DNA from: Brugia malayi | Taxonomy: Eukaryota; Nematoda; Chromadorea; Rhabditida; Onchocercidae | Length of the DNA stretch: 64,000 bases | Assembly (NCBI RefSeq): GCF_000002995.4 | Contig: NW_025062475.1 | Span: forward strand, 7,010,187-7,074,186 | Direction of reading: 5' to 3' | Part shown: positions 13,901 through 29,989 of the stretch, piece after piece | Position numbering within the stretch: position 1 is the stretch's first letter | Layout of the letters: each line of letters opens with the position of its first letter | Position numbers and translations under genes: made by a program | The notes under the pieces: generated by a model | What the model was told of the DNA's origin: nothing | What the model saw: only the letters and a program-made list of their open reading frames with translations | Databases searched by the model: none

Positions 13901-16900
13901 TAATTGGCTTCGCTATTTAACTAATAAAAAAGATTTTTTTAAAGGAGAAAGATTTTGTACAATTGCATGGAAAGGATAAAAAAGGAAGAATAAGGTGAGT
14001 GAGAAGTTTTTTAAAAGAAGGAATGATTTTTGCGTAGCTTCAATTTTCCTCCCAGGCTAACATTACCATCTTTATGCTAATTATGTTGCATTACAAACTA
14101 GCGAATCACACACGTACACAACACAGTTACTGTTCCAATCATAATTTCAACCACCAGATTTTATATTAGCTTTGAAATGACAACTTGAAAGGAAATATTT
14201 TCTGCCAAATCCGAACGAAATCATTCAAAAGCGAAAACTTAATTTTAGAAGCTGTTGTCAACCACTAATACAAATAGATTAATCTGGTCTACAACACCGC
14301 ACTTTTTTTGCACTAATTTATTTGGTAAGTGTTGCATAATATTCATAAATTTTGATACCTATTATGTTAAATTAAAAGACGATCGAAACGAAATGTATGT
14401 TCAAATGAGTGCTTATGTTTTGATAACTCATTTGAAGATTTTTTTCAAACAATTAAGGATTCACCGTCTGCGATATTTTGAAATTTAGGTTTCCACTTAA
14501 ATATCAGTTTGTTTATAAAATCCAATTTGAACAATTTTAAATGAAGCTTCTGGACCAATAACTGATTTCAAAATTAGAAGCTGAGTTCTTAAAGGCAGCT
14601 CCTGTGATCGATTTTCTTGAAGGAATTTGATTGTCTAGACAACAAATACTTGGCTCATGGAATAAAATGCGAATTAAGCTGTCGCAAAAGTTTAATTGAA
14701 GGTTTAATACATTTATTAAAAAATTTTAATACATAAGTTTAATATATACACCATCTGATCATATTGATATTTATATTCCACTTGTAATTAATCACATTCA
14801 ATTGAAAAAATATTCAACTATTAAACTTTAATAGACTGCTTCTACACTGATTTTTTCCGCAGATTTTGTACCAATTTCGTAAAACAAAGGAAAAAAGAAA
14901 TTCGTTGAGAAACCGCCCTTTCATCACTCTTACCGTTTCCTCTTGGTAAATGAAAAATCTTTGAGCTAGAATTTTCGGCGATGATTATTGAGAAAGCATT
15001 TTAAAATTAATGCTGAACTCTGCAGATTTCAGAAAAGAATTACAAACTACATCTAAGGAATGTTTGAAATACAGAATGTTTGATGAACATTAATTATATA
15101 AAGAGATAGCGGCACAAATATTGAACATCAAAACTAAAAATACGAATTAATTAAAGATGAGTTCAAAGTTTGCAGCTATTGAATGAAGATGAGTCCAAGA
15201 AATAAATTTCGAAGAGTACAAAAAGAAACTATTACTATCTCATCTAAATGTCCATATTTTGTCTAAGTTGAATACCACTAATAAATATATTATTATAGAA
15301 ACTCTCTGTCTAGGAGTAAGTTGCAAATTACATAGTTTTTACTCAGTTCTGCTAATTAATGAAAATCATGCTCGACTAGCTTGCATTTGTTTTACTGCTG
15401 AAGATGAAGAAATTATATGATTTTAAGTCTTCTCTTCAAAATCTTTCAGCATATTAAAGTTTCAGAAGATTTTCTTCTTAGAACTAAATTCTGTTTTTAC
15501 ATCCACAGAAAAGAAAAATTGATATCATTCAACATTATTATTAATTAGAAGGCAATACTTTAAACGATGTTTTAGCAATCATTAAAGAAGAGACACTTGA
15601 TGTAGTCATTACAATAAACAACAGTGAAAGTATGAGTATTTCTAGAAATCGCGCTGGTTTGGTCTTTTGATCTTAACGAAATTTGAATAATTAATGCTGT
15701 GCGTCAAACTTAATATTTGCCCAGTTGACATGCTATTTATTCAATTTCGTCGGTTTTTTTATAAAATCCATGAATTCAAAAAAAAAAGCAAATTGTGATT
15801 AATATTCGAGTTTTGGTTCCGCTACTAAATTCTCCTTCTTCTAACGTAATGAGTTCTGTTTGAAAGCATACAGATTTTCTTTACCGATAACTTTTGCACA
15901 TCAGTGGCTTGTTTTTCTTTTTTCTCTCTCGAAAATTTTAGAAAAAAGAGATGATATCAGTCTAATGCAATTAAGAATTGACCTGATATCAAATGACAAG
16001 AATCAGTGGTCAATTTTTCTACGCTATCCACTGATCTTTATGATCGAATTGATGCTCTGCTTTACTAAACGTATCTATGGCTCTTCTTATGGACATAATT
16101 AAAGCTATTTTTTTTTAGAAACAAGAATCAGTAAGCCTGGATTTACCTAATTTATGCCAAATTATTTCAAGGATTAGAAGTGTAATCCAAAACAATCATA
16201 GTAGTTGATCAGTGAACGCCAGTATCGATTTAAGTGATAATGGAATAAAATATTTAATAATAATAATAAATGAATAAATATATTTACTTAAACATTGCCT
16301 AAACAAGAATGCATTTGAACTAACATCCTTTAAAGGAGTTCTTCATGGTATTGTTTAATCTGAAGTTTATTTTATTTTTTTATTATCTCACTTGATTTTT
16401 AGAATGATGAAAAATCAAGTTGCAATTTTTTTTGTATTTCGTATTAATTTATTGTCAGAAATCGCTGGAAGGCAACATTTAAAGATTTTATCATAAATTA
16501 ATAACTCGATTATGAAATGCGATTTCTATTAAATTCAAAATTTAAACTGAAATCGAAAATTCCGTCTTTGTTTTGGTAGAAACAAAATTTTGAGCTGCGA
16601 AAGGGAAGAAAAAACAATCAATAAAGCTATTTTTCATGGTAAATATTATTAATATTAAACAACAATAACAAAATTCATGGATTTTTAAGTTTCAGTCTAA
16701 CAGTGCTGTTATTCATTCTCATGACAAAAGTACATACACATGCCCCTATTTGATTATTGAATAACTGCTTATTTGCAGATTGGATTTGAAAATTTGGTTA
16801 AAAATAAATTACCCTCATTTTTATGATTTTTTTAAATGATTAGTCTTGCCATTTTCGAGATTAATCTTACCTCTCCTCATTAGTTCAGCAGAATCTTGTT

Positions 16901-18200
16901 ATAATATAATTATAAGATAATTTAAACTCCCTATTCTAGGATTATTGTTTGACCAGTAAGTAAGCCTAGTAAAAACAGGTTTTTTTTTTTTTTAATTTGA
17001 AATTAAAGTAAAGGAAAGTTTGTTTAAGTGAAATATAATAATTTAAGAACAGATCTTTTAGTCGGCTATATGCTACATGTTTACATGAATTATATTTATT
17101 TATTTTTTTAAAAATATTTTTAACTTCTTCAAACGTTTCCCTCTTAATTCCACTGATCATCATTTAGAATTTTATGTTATGGAAGTGTGACAACGTATAA
17201 AGAAAAGAATGGAGTAGATTAGTGTTTAATATGTGGCTTATTTGACATGGTAATTTTTATTACTAGCTTAGAAAAGTAACTGTTCTATGCAAATGTCACA
17301 ATTCAAATCATAATATGTAATAGCCGGATAATATTTTTCTTCAAATTCAAGATTAGTTTTTTTTAAAACTGCTCAAATTCTACATTTATACAATCACAAT
17401 CTCTCAGTGGAAGATTTTTGGTCTTTTGATTTCCTTTACAAAAGGTTGATCCAAAGTATTTTGAAAAACTTTTGTTCCCAATTTGCTTCCCACCACTAAT
17501 TATAACCATTAAAAAAAGATTCCCCTCTCTATTGTGATGCAACAAATTAGTTAGACCAAAACAAAAAATTAAACGAGGTGATCTATCTTTCGTTTACTTA
17601 CTGAGGCAAAAAATGAATAATAATGTTACAAATATTGTTACTACTCAAATTTAAATATTTTACTGCCTGAAATAAAACAAACCTAAAATATGATGGATCA
17701 TTTTGTGTTTTCTGAGAAAGTTGCAATCAGTTCATGAGATAAGTAGTAATAGTACCTAGCAGATACAATTTATACTCCATTTAAATTTATTTATCTGAAA
17801 CTTTTGATTAAAATATTTTCGTGAACTTGCTTAGCAACTTTTTACCCTACTTCATTTATATATATATTTGCTTATTTTATACTTCACAAGATTCAAAATT
17901 ACAAAATTACGGAAATTTCTAGAATAAATTATTGGTTTATTTTTTGAATAAATATTCTGCTAGTCCAAAGAAAGCCTCAATTCTCTAAACATTTCCTTTC
18001 TCTCTATTTTTTATATCTCATCATATTTAAGTGATTAAAAAATATTTTAATCAATTCACTTTTTCAATGCATGTTTTAACTGCATTCATTTTCGTTCAAT
18101 ATTTTGCAGTTTATTTTGCTAGCACTTCTTCAACTGTTTTTAATCATTAACATTTATATATTTTTAATCATTTACGTTTAGAATCAGGAAATTTTTAACA
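4901..18200. other. Gene-poor AT-rich region with simple repeats
   Basis: No exon chain could be built on either strand. The stretch contains a CT-rich tract at about 8200-8240, a TA tract near 9788, and AAT/ATT microsatellites at 10190-10380. An isolated minus-strand frame at 8639-8878 has no usable splice acceptor and was not called. The region may hold distal regulatory DNA or unrecognised introns. Confidence 0.45.
10188..10375. repeat. AAT/ATT trinucleotide microsatellite cluster
   Basis: Repeated ATTATTATT, ACTAATAATAGTAATAG and AATAATAATAACTT blocks, partly decayed, extend over about 190 bases. Similar tracts occur at 120-200 and 4263-4370. Confidence 0.7.
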
Positions 18201-18231
18201 CTAGCAGTAATGAAGTAATTTATTGGTCTTT

Positions 18232-19935
18232 TTATCGATTCTCATATTCTATGCTCCAACTGAAAATGTTATCGGCAGAACACGAAGTGCAGGAATTGAG
18301 GGTCCTCCTCACACACAATAAAAAAGTTGCAACTAATATTAGTTTTATTCTAATGATGTCCGAGATTATCTTCTCACGCATTTCTTCCAATCTCTTATTT
18401 CGAATTTCTGGTGCTAATTTCCGAATTTGCAATGGTTTTTGTTCACTTCAAAATTGAGGAGAGAAATATCGTTAAATATCGGATATGTAGCTTAATATTT
18501 TTTCTAATGAATTTTAATTAAGTCAACTTTTGCAGACTTCCATAGTTTCAAACTTGCAAACTTCGATAAGATGGATTGAAGTCTTAGTTCAACAAGTATT
18601 GATACCGACTTGTTAGCGTAGGCAAAACCAATTCACATGGACATTTCTATCAGTGAAATCACAAAAATCGATCCGAAACTCATTATAATTATGAGAATGG
18701 ATTAAACCTAAAATGAGAAATTTTCAAATCAGTTGCATCTTTCTATTTCATATGAAAATTTAGTTGAAAGCTACTTACTTGTTTTACAAATTCAAACCAA
18801 ATATGAACCCAATTATATAGTTAGCGAACCCACTAGTCTTTGCCTGGAGGTAACGGCAGGAAAGAATGAGCTTTTAGTTTTCAAGCAGCTTGCTAGGTCC
18901 AACCTTAATAGTGAATTTAACTTACGTCTATATAGGTCTAATTTTTTCTTTTTTTACGGTCACTAAGGCTAAAGTGATTAAATGTCAGTCATGTCGTAAC
19001 CAGGGTTTTTTTTTCGCCTGCCATATTTATAAGTGTGACTGTATTTTGTAATTTCTGAATTTTATAGCTTCCGAAACTGAAAATTAAATTTAATAATTTA
19101 TCAAGCTTGATATTTATGTGAAAAAATGTGTTAACCGACTCAAAAGTAGATTAAATAAATGTCATATCAAATTTCATTGTATTGGTTGATGCTTTTACCA
19201 AGTTTATTTTTATTGCTTCATAAATAATCTTTGCATGGCTCTTCGTACAAAGATCCAAAATGTTTGTCCTTAGCAAAGTAAAATCATGGTCTGACGGATG
19301 CGACGTCTCATCGGGAAAAACAACCGAAGACGGTTTATGATGCCTGAACAATTCACCTGGCTGAAAAGCTTAAAGGCGAAACATAAAATTCATTATTAAT
19401 TAAAACGAACGAACCTTATCAAAACCAATTATTGTTCTGACTGTACTTGATTAGCTTATTGATTTAATTCACGATTTAACTTGGTCTAGAGTTTGAAGTA
19501 AAAGTTATATAAAATTCTGCTTTCGGAATTCATACAGGAAAACGAAAAGAGGATAAATATAAACAGCACTTAGTTCTATTCCACAAATAGATTGCGAGGA
19601 GAGATAAAGAGAAAAGAGATAGTGATAAGAATCTGTAATGGAACAAAGTAATTTTAATTTTAACTATGAGTAATTTTAATTTCGGAATGGAGGACTGTCA
19701 CCTCCCTAAGATCTTGTTCGCCCAAAAAAAAGTTCAAAGACTGTCTGAAACAGTCTCTTCGCCTAAGACACCTAAGACACACAACATACCACACATAGTC
19801 CGCTACCATTTTTGAGAACGTATTAGGATGTATCTCATTAAAAACTGTGCCATAATCCAATGTGATCTTCCGTTCTGTCCCTTGCAATAGGACTTGCCTA
19901 TGCCATATTGGTGTATCAACATAGACCCTTCACAA
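18232..19935 (-). other. Unassigned candidate exons downstream of the glomulin-like gene
   Basis: Three minus-strand frames have partial splice signals: about 19737-19900 (LLQGTERKITLDYGTVFNEI), 19199-19363 (acceptor TTTTCAG before PGELFRHHKPSSVVF, donor TTG|GTAAAAG) and about 18338-18445 (PEIRNKRLEEMREKI). They could form a separate gene or an alternative 3' end of the glomulin-like gene, via a donor inside its last exon near 20284. Phases do not chain cleanly, and an overlapping plus-strand frame at 18733-18850 is equally open. No product is recognised. Confidence 0.2.
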
Positions 19936-20130
19936 ATCTTCGTTCGCGAAACTATGATGTCCTTCATTTAAGACTCAAATTTCACAAAAGCTGTGAATGA
20001 TTAAGAAAAACCAGATAATATAAAATGTAACGAAAAATATTTTTAGCAGAAACGTTTCCAAAAAATCATCCTGAGATTTGATACAATTCTCGTCGAATTT
20101 ATAGGAAATGCGTAATAAACTGAAACTGAT

Positions 20131-20136
20131 TTTATT
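20131..20136 (-). terminator. Polyadenylation signal AATAAA of the glomulin-like gene
   Basis: TTTATT on the plus strand reads AATAAA on the minus strand, 89-94 bases beyond the TAA stop at 20225. This is a normal distance for a nematode 3' UTR and supports the chosen end of the upstream coding sequence. Confidence 0.45.
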
Positions 20137-20224
20137 TCTCCAGAATCCAAAAAAAAATTTCAAAATTGATCAGAAATTTAGAACAAGTTTCAATATATAA
20201 TCGATCAATTACAAGATTCATCGG

Positions 20225-23200
20225 TTATAGCATGTGTGCACTATGTAGAAAAGTTTCAGCAAAATTTAAAGTTTGTGAATACTGAAATTGGAGCAGTGGT
20301 AGTGACTGGATATTTTGTTGTCGACGGGTTTCCATTTCTAAACGCTCCATACTAACAGACAGTTGATTGGCGGGCACCTCAAGGCTTCCATGATTTATCT
20401 GTTGTTGTTCGATTTTCACCAATTCTGTCCAATCTGATATTTGCGACTACAAACAAATTCGGATAATTATTTCTAAAACAGTGGATATTTGATGATCAAC
20501 AAATTAATATCGATAAGGAATAATTATCAGCAGCGAAATGACATTCAGAAACTGCTTACTAATGAGTAATTGAAAACCAATAAGTTGTTACAATGTTTTG
20601 TTCTCTGAATTTTATTAAGGAATTAATAAAACTATAGCAGCTTTCAAGTGGAAGCAAAAACAGTCCTAATTAATTTGAAACGAAAACTCTAAATGCTACG
20701 GATACTTAATATTCTAAATAGTCGCAAATAATCAACTCAGTAATATTGATAAAGAACCGCTTAAAACTGGAAGTAACCTGAATAAAATCGGTTCTTTTCC
20801 TTCCATGAAGGACCAGTGTGATCAATACCTTATCATTAAAAAAAATTTTTAAAAAAATAAAAAAGCCTAGAAGTCTAAAAATGAAGCCAAGAATTAAATA
20901 AGATCCAACTTAATATCCTAAACCGAGAATGCTAACTTCATCGTAAAAACTTCGATAAAAGAATTTTTCAATAATCGGAAAATACCACAACACCTGTAGA
21001 GGTTGAAGAAAATGCTTATAAATATTTAATATCAATTCCGGATTCATTCTACGAAGCGCCAATTCCTGAGCAAATATGAAAACAGACAAATAGTACTGCA
21101 ATCCATCACTGAGATATGAATAACGTATACTGACCATATCACCCCAGAAAAAACCAAGTTCTCTACGAAACACCTCATACTTAAGCTTGGAACGAAACAA
21201 GTCAATAATCCATGCCAGAAGTTGTGCCTCGAATTTTAATCTGAAATAAAGCGACAGTTTTAAAAGTTATATTTCATGATTTCGGATGTTTATTTGCTTG
21301 CTTGGTTTTCAAATAAAACCGGCGCATCAATTGTGTGAATCACGTGCTGATCGCTCTTTTATGGTATCAAATAAAAGCGGAATGCCAAAAATGTTCAACT
21401 GCAGCTTTCTCCAATCAGCTACAATGAAATGATTTACACTATCACATCGAAAAATAAAGAAATAAATAAACAGGAATACCTATTCCTTCGTGTAACTCTG
21501 CAAAGTTGAAAAAAACGAAACTTACGATTTTTCATCATAAATGTTGATTTTGTGAAAATTTTTCCTCCTGAAAGGAAACAATGATAAGAATGATGCTTAA
21601 GAAATTAGAAATTTTCATCGAAAAATATACAAATGTAGTATTTTGAAATCTAATAAGAATTAAGAAACAAAAAAAAAAAAAAAAAAAAAAAAAACAAGAA
21701 TGGTAATAGTTCTTATTTTCCTTAATTTACAATGTATGATAATTTCTTATAAAGTATGATGCATTATATTTCTGGTTTGTGATAACTCACTGTATTTCGT
21801 CCTTTTGAATCATGCCGAACAACTTTCGGATGACAAGTACTTGTGCTACTGGTTCAAATTTCGACAAAAATAGTTTGAAAGTATCCATGCATATCACCCG
21901 CACTGTACATAAGGTGTATTCTTCACAGCATATTAAGAAATTAGCGAGAAATTCCTGCAATCAGAAATAGCTGAACAAATGGAATTCGAAAGGATATTAT
22001 CCAACTACCTTTTCTCAACGATATATTTGTGTCTCCCACCTCCCAAAATTAAGAATCAGATGTATCCGTGTATTTTTCAAGATCTTCGAGGCCTATACAT
22101 AATTCTAAATCACTTTCAACATTGAAACTTATCAAGCTTTCGATTTGAAACTTATCAAAATATATATATATATATATAAGTAAGCTCGTAGGAAATTTCT
22201 TGAACCATACTAAGAAGAACGTCCACTGGTTTCGTCCTATTGACTCATTTTCGACAGAAACCAAACAATTTCGCAGCACTAGTACTACGTAACCAATGTT
22301 GAACATATTTGAAGTTGAAATATGCAGCGAATAGCAAAGTGGACCAACCGCAAGTTTCAGATAATATTCAGGTGAAAATACTTGTGGAAGTGGATAAAAC
22401 TTTGATCTGAAAATCGACCTATATCTAGACTTATCTAAGACACAAAATTTGTTATTCTGACAGATCTCATGTTTTTTATTTTCTTATTCTTACAGTTCTC
22501 ACTTATTACAGTAACAGAGAAAAAGGAAAGTGTACAATTGAAATTAGTTATCAGAAGCAATACAGAGATCTGGATCACTAAAGTTCCAGAGTTAAATTCG
22601 GCATGAAAGATAATAAAAACGATTATAAGATGACTGGTCATTTATTTTGAGTGTCACAATTTTTACAAAACACTTACTTCAAAGAATTAACTAAAATAAG
22701 TGTATTGAGTGGCAGTTGCCGGTTAGAAAATTTGTAAATTTCATCCAATTTCATAATAAATGCTTCCATATAATGACTTTGGATATGAGTGCATGATAAC
22801 ACTTTATCGAACAGCTCATCCAGTAGTTCGTAATTTTTGCTCATTGATAAACTATTAAACAGGAATTATCGAGCAAATGATATCATTAACAATTACTTTG
22901 CTAACAAAGAAATACCAAAATAGACTAAAATAAATGTAATAAAATAAAACAGTACTAAAATGATAAAATATAAAACAATCTGTTCAATAATAATAACTGG
23001 TAAAGCTGTACGTGACCCAAAATCTTCGAGTTCTGCAAAAGTAAGCGGTTGAAAACTTACGTGAAAATTCGTAAAAACATAAAAACAGCCGCTAAAAAAA
23101 GATCAGAAGATGCATCTGGCAGTACCGGACTGTAGTTCTCGTTCAAATAATCGGCCTCTAGATTCGAAAAATATTCTCTATTTATTTGATTGTCTGGATG

Positions 23201-25379
23201 ATTCAACATGACATTTTTCTCGAATCGTTCAATCCATGATGGAACATAAATTTCCCTGATGTCGCGAATGAAACTAAATAACTAAATGTGAAAAAAGACT
23301 TGAAACTAACTATGATTATCCTTGATAATTATTTAGTTTATTAGCAGTTAATCAGCACAATTTATTTAAGAAACTATGATTGCACATAGTTCAAACAACT
23401 AAATGGAAGAACATAATATGAATGGAGCAGTAACTTTCTTTAAACAAAGAACAGGTGAAAACTGAAGGATTAGGAGGGTAAGCTAAATAATACTGGGATG
23501 AAAAGCATGCATACATATGAAGTCGATAACCCACAAAAATCCTTTAAGAAAAAAAAATTTACTGTTCGTTGAGATCTTTCATCTCCGGTATTATTTCTTC
23601 CACAAAGCATCCAAGCATCATAAATGCCTTCCATGAAGTAACGCCATTAGAGCATTCAAGTAAAACAGCCAGTCTAAAATTTTCAATAATATAGTTATTA
23701 ATATATAAGCATTGAGAAATAATTTTTTAAACTGATTACAGTGTATGCAAACGAGCTTAACTTAAATCTGAAAGATATCCTATTTTTTATGCCATGTGTA
23801 CGCATATGTGGAGTGGTCGATGAACGCAAACAACTATTATGAGTTCGTCTAACAAAACTAATTTTAAATTTACTTATTCTTTGTAGTTCCATATGATTTC
23901 AGTAATATCAAGACATTTTCCAGGACTGGATCGGAAATACCGCTTTCAAGGAAATCTCTGTCATATTCGTCGATGACTGCTTGAAACAATTCTCGATAAA
24001 CATCCACAATAGCATGATCGGCTGCAGCAATTACGAGACCATGTACTTCATCGTATTTCTTACCTGCCAACCGATGGAGAATCTCTTCAAGAAATTCTTT
24101 ACTTGTCCAACCATTTTTATCTTCTCTTGCCTCTCTATAAGAGAACTATAAGTATGAACAACTTTGTTAATTTATCATTTTAAAGGTTCAGTTTTACAAT
24201 GATTTGTTAACCCAAGCAATTATCAGATATGACACCCTTTAAAATTTTGAAAGATGGAACACCAGAATAAGGACCAGAACATGAAGGCAAATATGGATAA
24301 CGTCGAAACGAAGGACTAAATCACTTGTTTTATTGTTTATAAATAATTTATGCAGCAATTTTGCTGCATACTTTATACTTTTCTGAAAGGCGTATATATT
24401 AGCACTAACCCCTCATCGTTAGATGATGCATAAACTGCTTGATCTTCCGGTACAATCAGATACATAAGTAAATTTTTCAGTCCCAGCACAGCCATCTTCA
24501 GCAATCTAGCTAGCTAAAGTCAGTTCTTATGAATTCTAAGAGAGAGAATGATATACCATACAAGAAAGCCATGATCCACAAAGCATAAAAACTCGGAACA
24601 AATAAGGATTTGGCTGGTCAGGGAATGTACTGGAAATTTTATTTTGAGACGTATTTTTTCAAGACGAAAAGAATTACATATTTTGACATTACGCTTTTCA
24701 GTGATGTTTATATAATGATCTCCATACAAATGGAAACAAATAACAATTGTAATCCAAGGGATTTGATTTTTAAATTCATATTTTTCAAATGTCACGAGGT
24801 ATTTTATGTAATTAATTGGACGATGATAATGAAAATGCCATAATAGTCATGCATATATATGTTCATGATTTTCTTTATTAACACTTTATTATTTTTTAAA
24901 AACCATAAAAATTTATATAAATCTAGACCCAATAAAATTCTCTTAGCTCTCTTGCATGAAATATGGTATCAACTCTACAACAAGGCGACAATAAAGATAA
25001 GTATGGCTTAATTTTAACAAATCTGGGAAATTAAAGATGATAAAATTTTTGGTCAACATACAATTTAACATATATAAGGAATTAAGGTATCTCAAACACT
25101 TCGCCAAATAAATAGCAGCATTTTTAAAGTAGAAACTCTCCGCTGCAAGAAGGAGCTTTCAAATGATTATTTGGAAACTGAATTCAGGCTCTGCTGTGAA
25201 TTCTGCTTCATGTTAAAAAGAAATTATAAAATATATACAAACTACCTTATTTTTCGTTTCTCATTAAAAACCATTGATGCGTTTGCATAAGTTATTCCCG
25301 GTGCCAAGCTTTCACAAATAGTTCCATCCACCTGATAGATCTCACCTCGTTCGTCTAAATTAGAGTTGTGTTTGAGCAT
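20225..25379 (-). CDS. GLMN: Glomulin (GLMN/FAP68, ALF4-like family) homologue, 11 exons, 619 aa
   Basis: Exons: 25246-25379, 24410-24505, 23874-24134, 23563-23673, 23061-23273, 22678-22851, 22211-22406, 21791-21954, 21526-21567, 20994-21240, 20225-20446. All junction phases agree and the summed length is 619 codons plus TAA. The product is all-helical (HEAT-like), with no signal peptide or membrane segment. Human glomulin is 594 residues. From memory, the middle (LPQVFSPEYYLKL, human LPMVLSPLYLLQF) and the C-terminus (HFLQPLQ, human NFLKPLH; then a helix like SALFTFDLIES) align in order. In that family the C-terminal half clamps the RING protein RBX1 and blocks E2 access to cullin-RING ligases. 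The start is the first ATG, 31 bases after a strong acceptor (ggttttttag, 25411-25420), which looks like a spliced-leader site. Exon 7's donor (TTA|GTATGG) is the weakest call. The family assignment is by eye. Confidence 0.6.
21671..21694. repeat. Poly-A run in an intron
   Basis: An uninterrupted run of about 24 A residues lies in intron 8 of the glomulin-like gene. Similar homopolymers occur at about 27628 and 30857 (A) and 42163 (T). Confidence 0.8.
22160..22178. repeat. TA dinucleotide tract
   Basis: A (TA)n run of about 19 bases lies just inside intron 7 of the glomulin-like gene. A second one (about 22 bases) lies at 26997-27014. Confidence 0.7.
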
Positions 25380-25410
25380 ACAACAATATCCAGTAGTCTG
25401 TCTGCTTTTG

Positions 25411-25420
25411 CTAAAAAACC
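25411..25420 (-). promoter_or_regulatory. Probable spliced-leader trans-splice acceptor of the glomulin-like gene
   Basis: The minus strand reads GGTTTTTTAG, with no in-frame exon upstream, and is followed by a short leader and the first ATG at 25379. This is the arrangement expected for SL trans-splicing in nematodes. Confidence 0.45.
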
Positions 25421-27235
25421 CTAAGGCACATTGCACTTGTATTTCCAGACACTTTCACAATATCCAGTTAACGCCTTCTAAATTCCACAATAATTTCACA
25501 TTATCTTCCTATAAAATACATGAACTTTTATTAAACCAACCATGACAAGATGCGCTAATAAAAAATGAATTTGGCTTTATGTTATGAGTAATTTACTCCT
25601 ATATGATTTAATGAGTTTAGTTCAATTAATCGATATAATTCAACTATCAATTATCCACTGAAAATAATATGGAAGTATAGTCGAATACAATAAATCCATG
25701 CAAATGGGTGAACCAAGACTTGAAATATCCGGATAAAAAGATTAAACATAGAAGACAAAAGTAAAGCTTTCTTTGCAAATGAATGTTTGAAATGGAAAAG
25801 CAAATGACTCCAATGAATGGATTTCGAAATTCTTTATAACTTTTCTTTAGAACAAATTAAAATTTATTCCTTCAGCTTCTTCCTAAATATAAACATTCAT
25901 TATATACTGGAAAAATCGTGATCCAACCAATTATAGAAACTGTCTAATATACATTGGCAGTGAATCATAATCGAATTTATTATTCTAAAAATGAAAGTAT
26001 ATTCAAGTCGAGGATTTTCTTGTAAATATGGAAGAGATAACGATTTCCCAACTCCAGATCTTCGTGTAAGCAAAATGAAGAAACTTATCGAAAGAAAAAC
26101 ATAAAATCTTATGCCAACGACATGAAAAATTTAAAAAGGAAAAAATGCAAAGTATTCATAAAGAAAAAACATCACAAGATTTCACACTATACAGAAAAAA
26201 TTGAAAAAAATGAAATATGGAATGAAATTGAACAGAAAGCAGCATTTTGAAGCGTAGTTCGTATCAGTAAAACTTCTTTGTTTCAAATCTCAAATTTTCC
26301 TAACTTACGTTAAAATGAAATTTCGAAACCAAATTGATGAATTTGAATACAATATTTCACTATTACAAAAATTTCATAATTTTATTTCCATCAAATCTTA
26401 CACGATAAAAAGAGCACGAAAATGCTGAGTAAAGCCCCATTTAGAAAAAAAAAGCTCAAGGAAGCTCCTACCACTAAAATAACAGATACTGATGAAAAAA
26501 AATCACATCAATTTCAAACAAAAATTATCAATTTTTCAAATTTATCCAACCATTCAGATCGATGATTTCTAATTAAAACAAGTGATTTCAGAAGTTCCAT
26601 AACTTCTTACACATAAAAATACTGAATATTATTTACTCACTTATCGTACTATTAAAGCTCTGATCAGAATAAAACGGTGATAATCAAGTTCAAAATGGAA
26701 AAAAAATGAAAGAGCAAAACAGAAAAAATTAGATTGGTCCAAAAGAAAATAAACACCGTTAAAGAAACGAGTACGAATCGCAATAACGTTGATTTGAGAT
26801 TTGATAATGCGCGACTTCCTGCTTACATTCGATACTCTATTTAGAGATAACTAAATGTAATTCTTCCTATAATCTTCATCAAATGTTAACAGTAAAGAAA
26901 ACAAATTTTAACCGGTTAATTAATAAAACTCTCAGTCTTAGTCAGATAAATAAAGGCAAGCTTGCGCATATCATCTCAAAATTTCCTCTCTCTTTATATA
27001 TATATATATATATAAACAGAATTTAACAAGATATGAAATCAAAACTTGATATTTATAAACAATTTCTTAGTTCTTAACTAGCATCATTTCATCGTTTATG
27101 AAGACGATTTTCTTTATCCATATAAAATTCTAGATTTTGGAATAGTTATCGTAGGCTTTGCAGATTCAAACCGCATTGAGAAAAGCAAATAAAAAACTTT
27201 CCGAAGTCGCTAACAGTTTTTAAAGTACTCTTTTT
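25421..27235. other. Intergenic spacer between the kinase and glomulin-like genes
   Basis: About 1.8 kb without coding signal. It contains the MAP kinase 3' UTR and a TA microsatellite at about 26997-27014. The gap is much larger than the roughly 100 bases typical of C. elegans operons, so the two same-strand genes are probably transcribed independently. Confidence 0.6.
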
Positions 27236-29972
<2,737 letters not shown>

Positions 29973-29984
29973 CTGTGAAAGAAA
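29973..29984 (-). promoter_or_regulatory. 3' splice site immediately before the mpk-1 start codon
   Basis: The minus strand reads TTTTCTTTCACAG directly followed by ATG. It is either a spliced-leader acceptor or the cis acceptor for an upstream leader exon; the sequence alone cannot distinguish the two. Confidence 0.5.
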
Positions 29985-29989
29985 AAAGA

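Noticed and set aside
19660..19887. Transposase or retroelement fragment
   Set aside because: No DDE/D or reverse-transcriptase motif, no terminal repeats; only an unexplained open frame.
21791..21954. LXCXE-like L-I-C-C-E in the glomulin-like protein
   Set aside because: A five-residue motif in a buried-looking helix; taken as chance.
20225..25379. CLEC16A/GOP-1 and FHIP families as alternatives for the helical protein
   Set aside because: Remembered landmark segments of those families (for example the FPL domain) do not align, while glomulin segments align in order.
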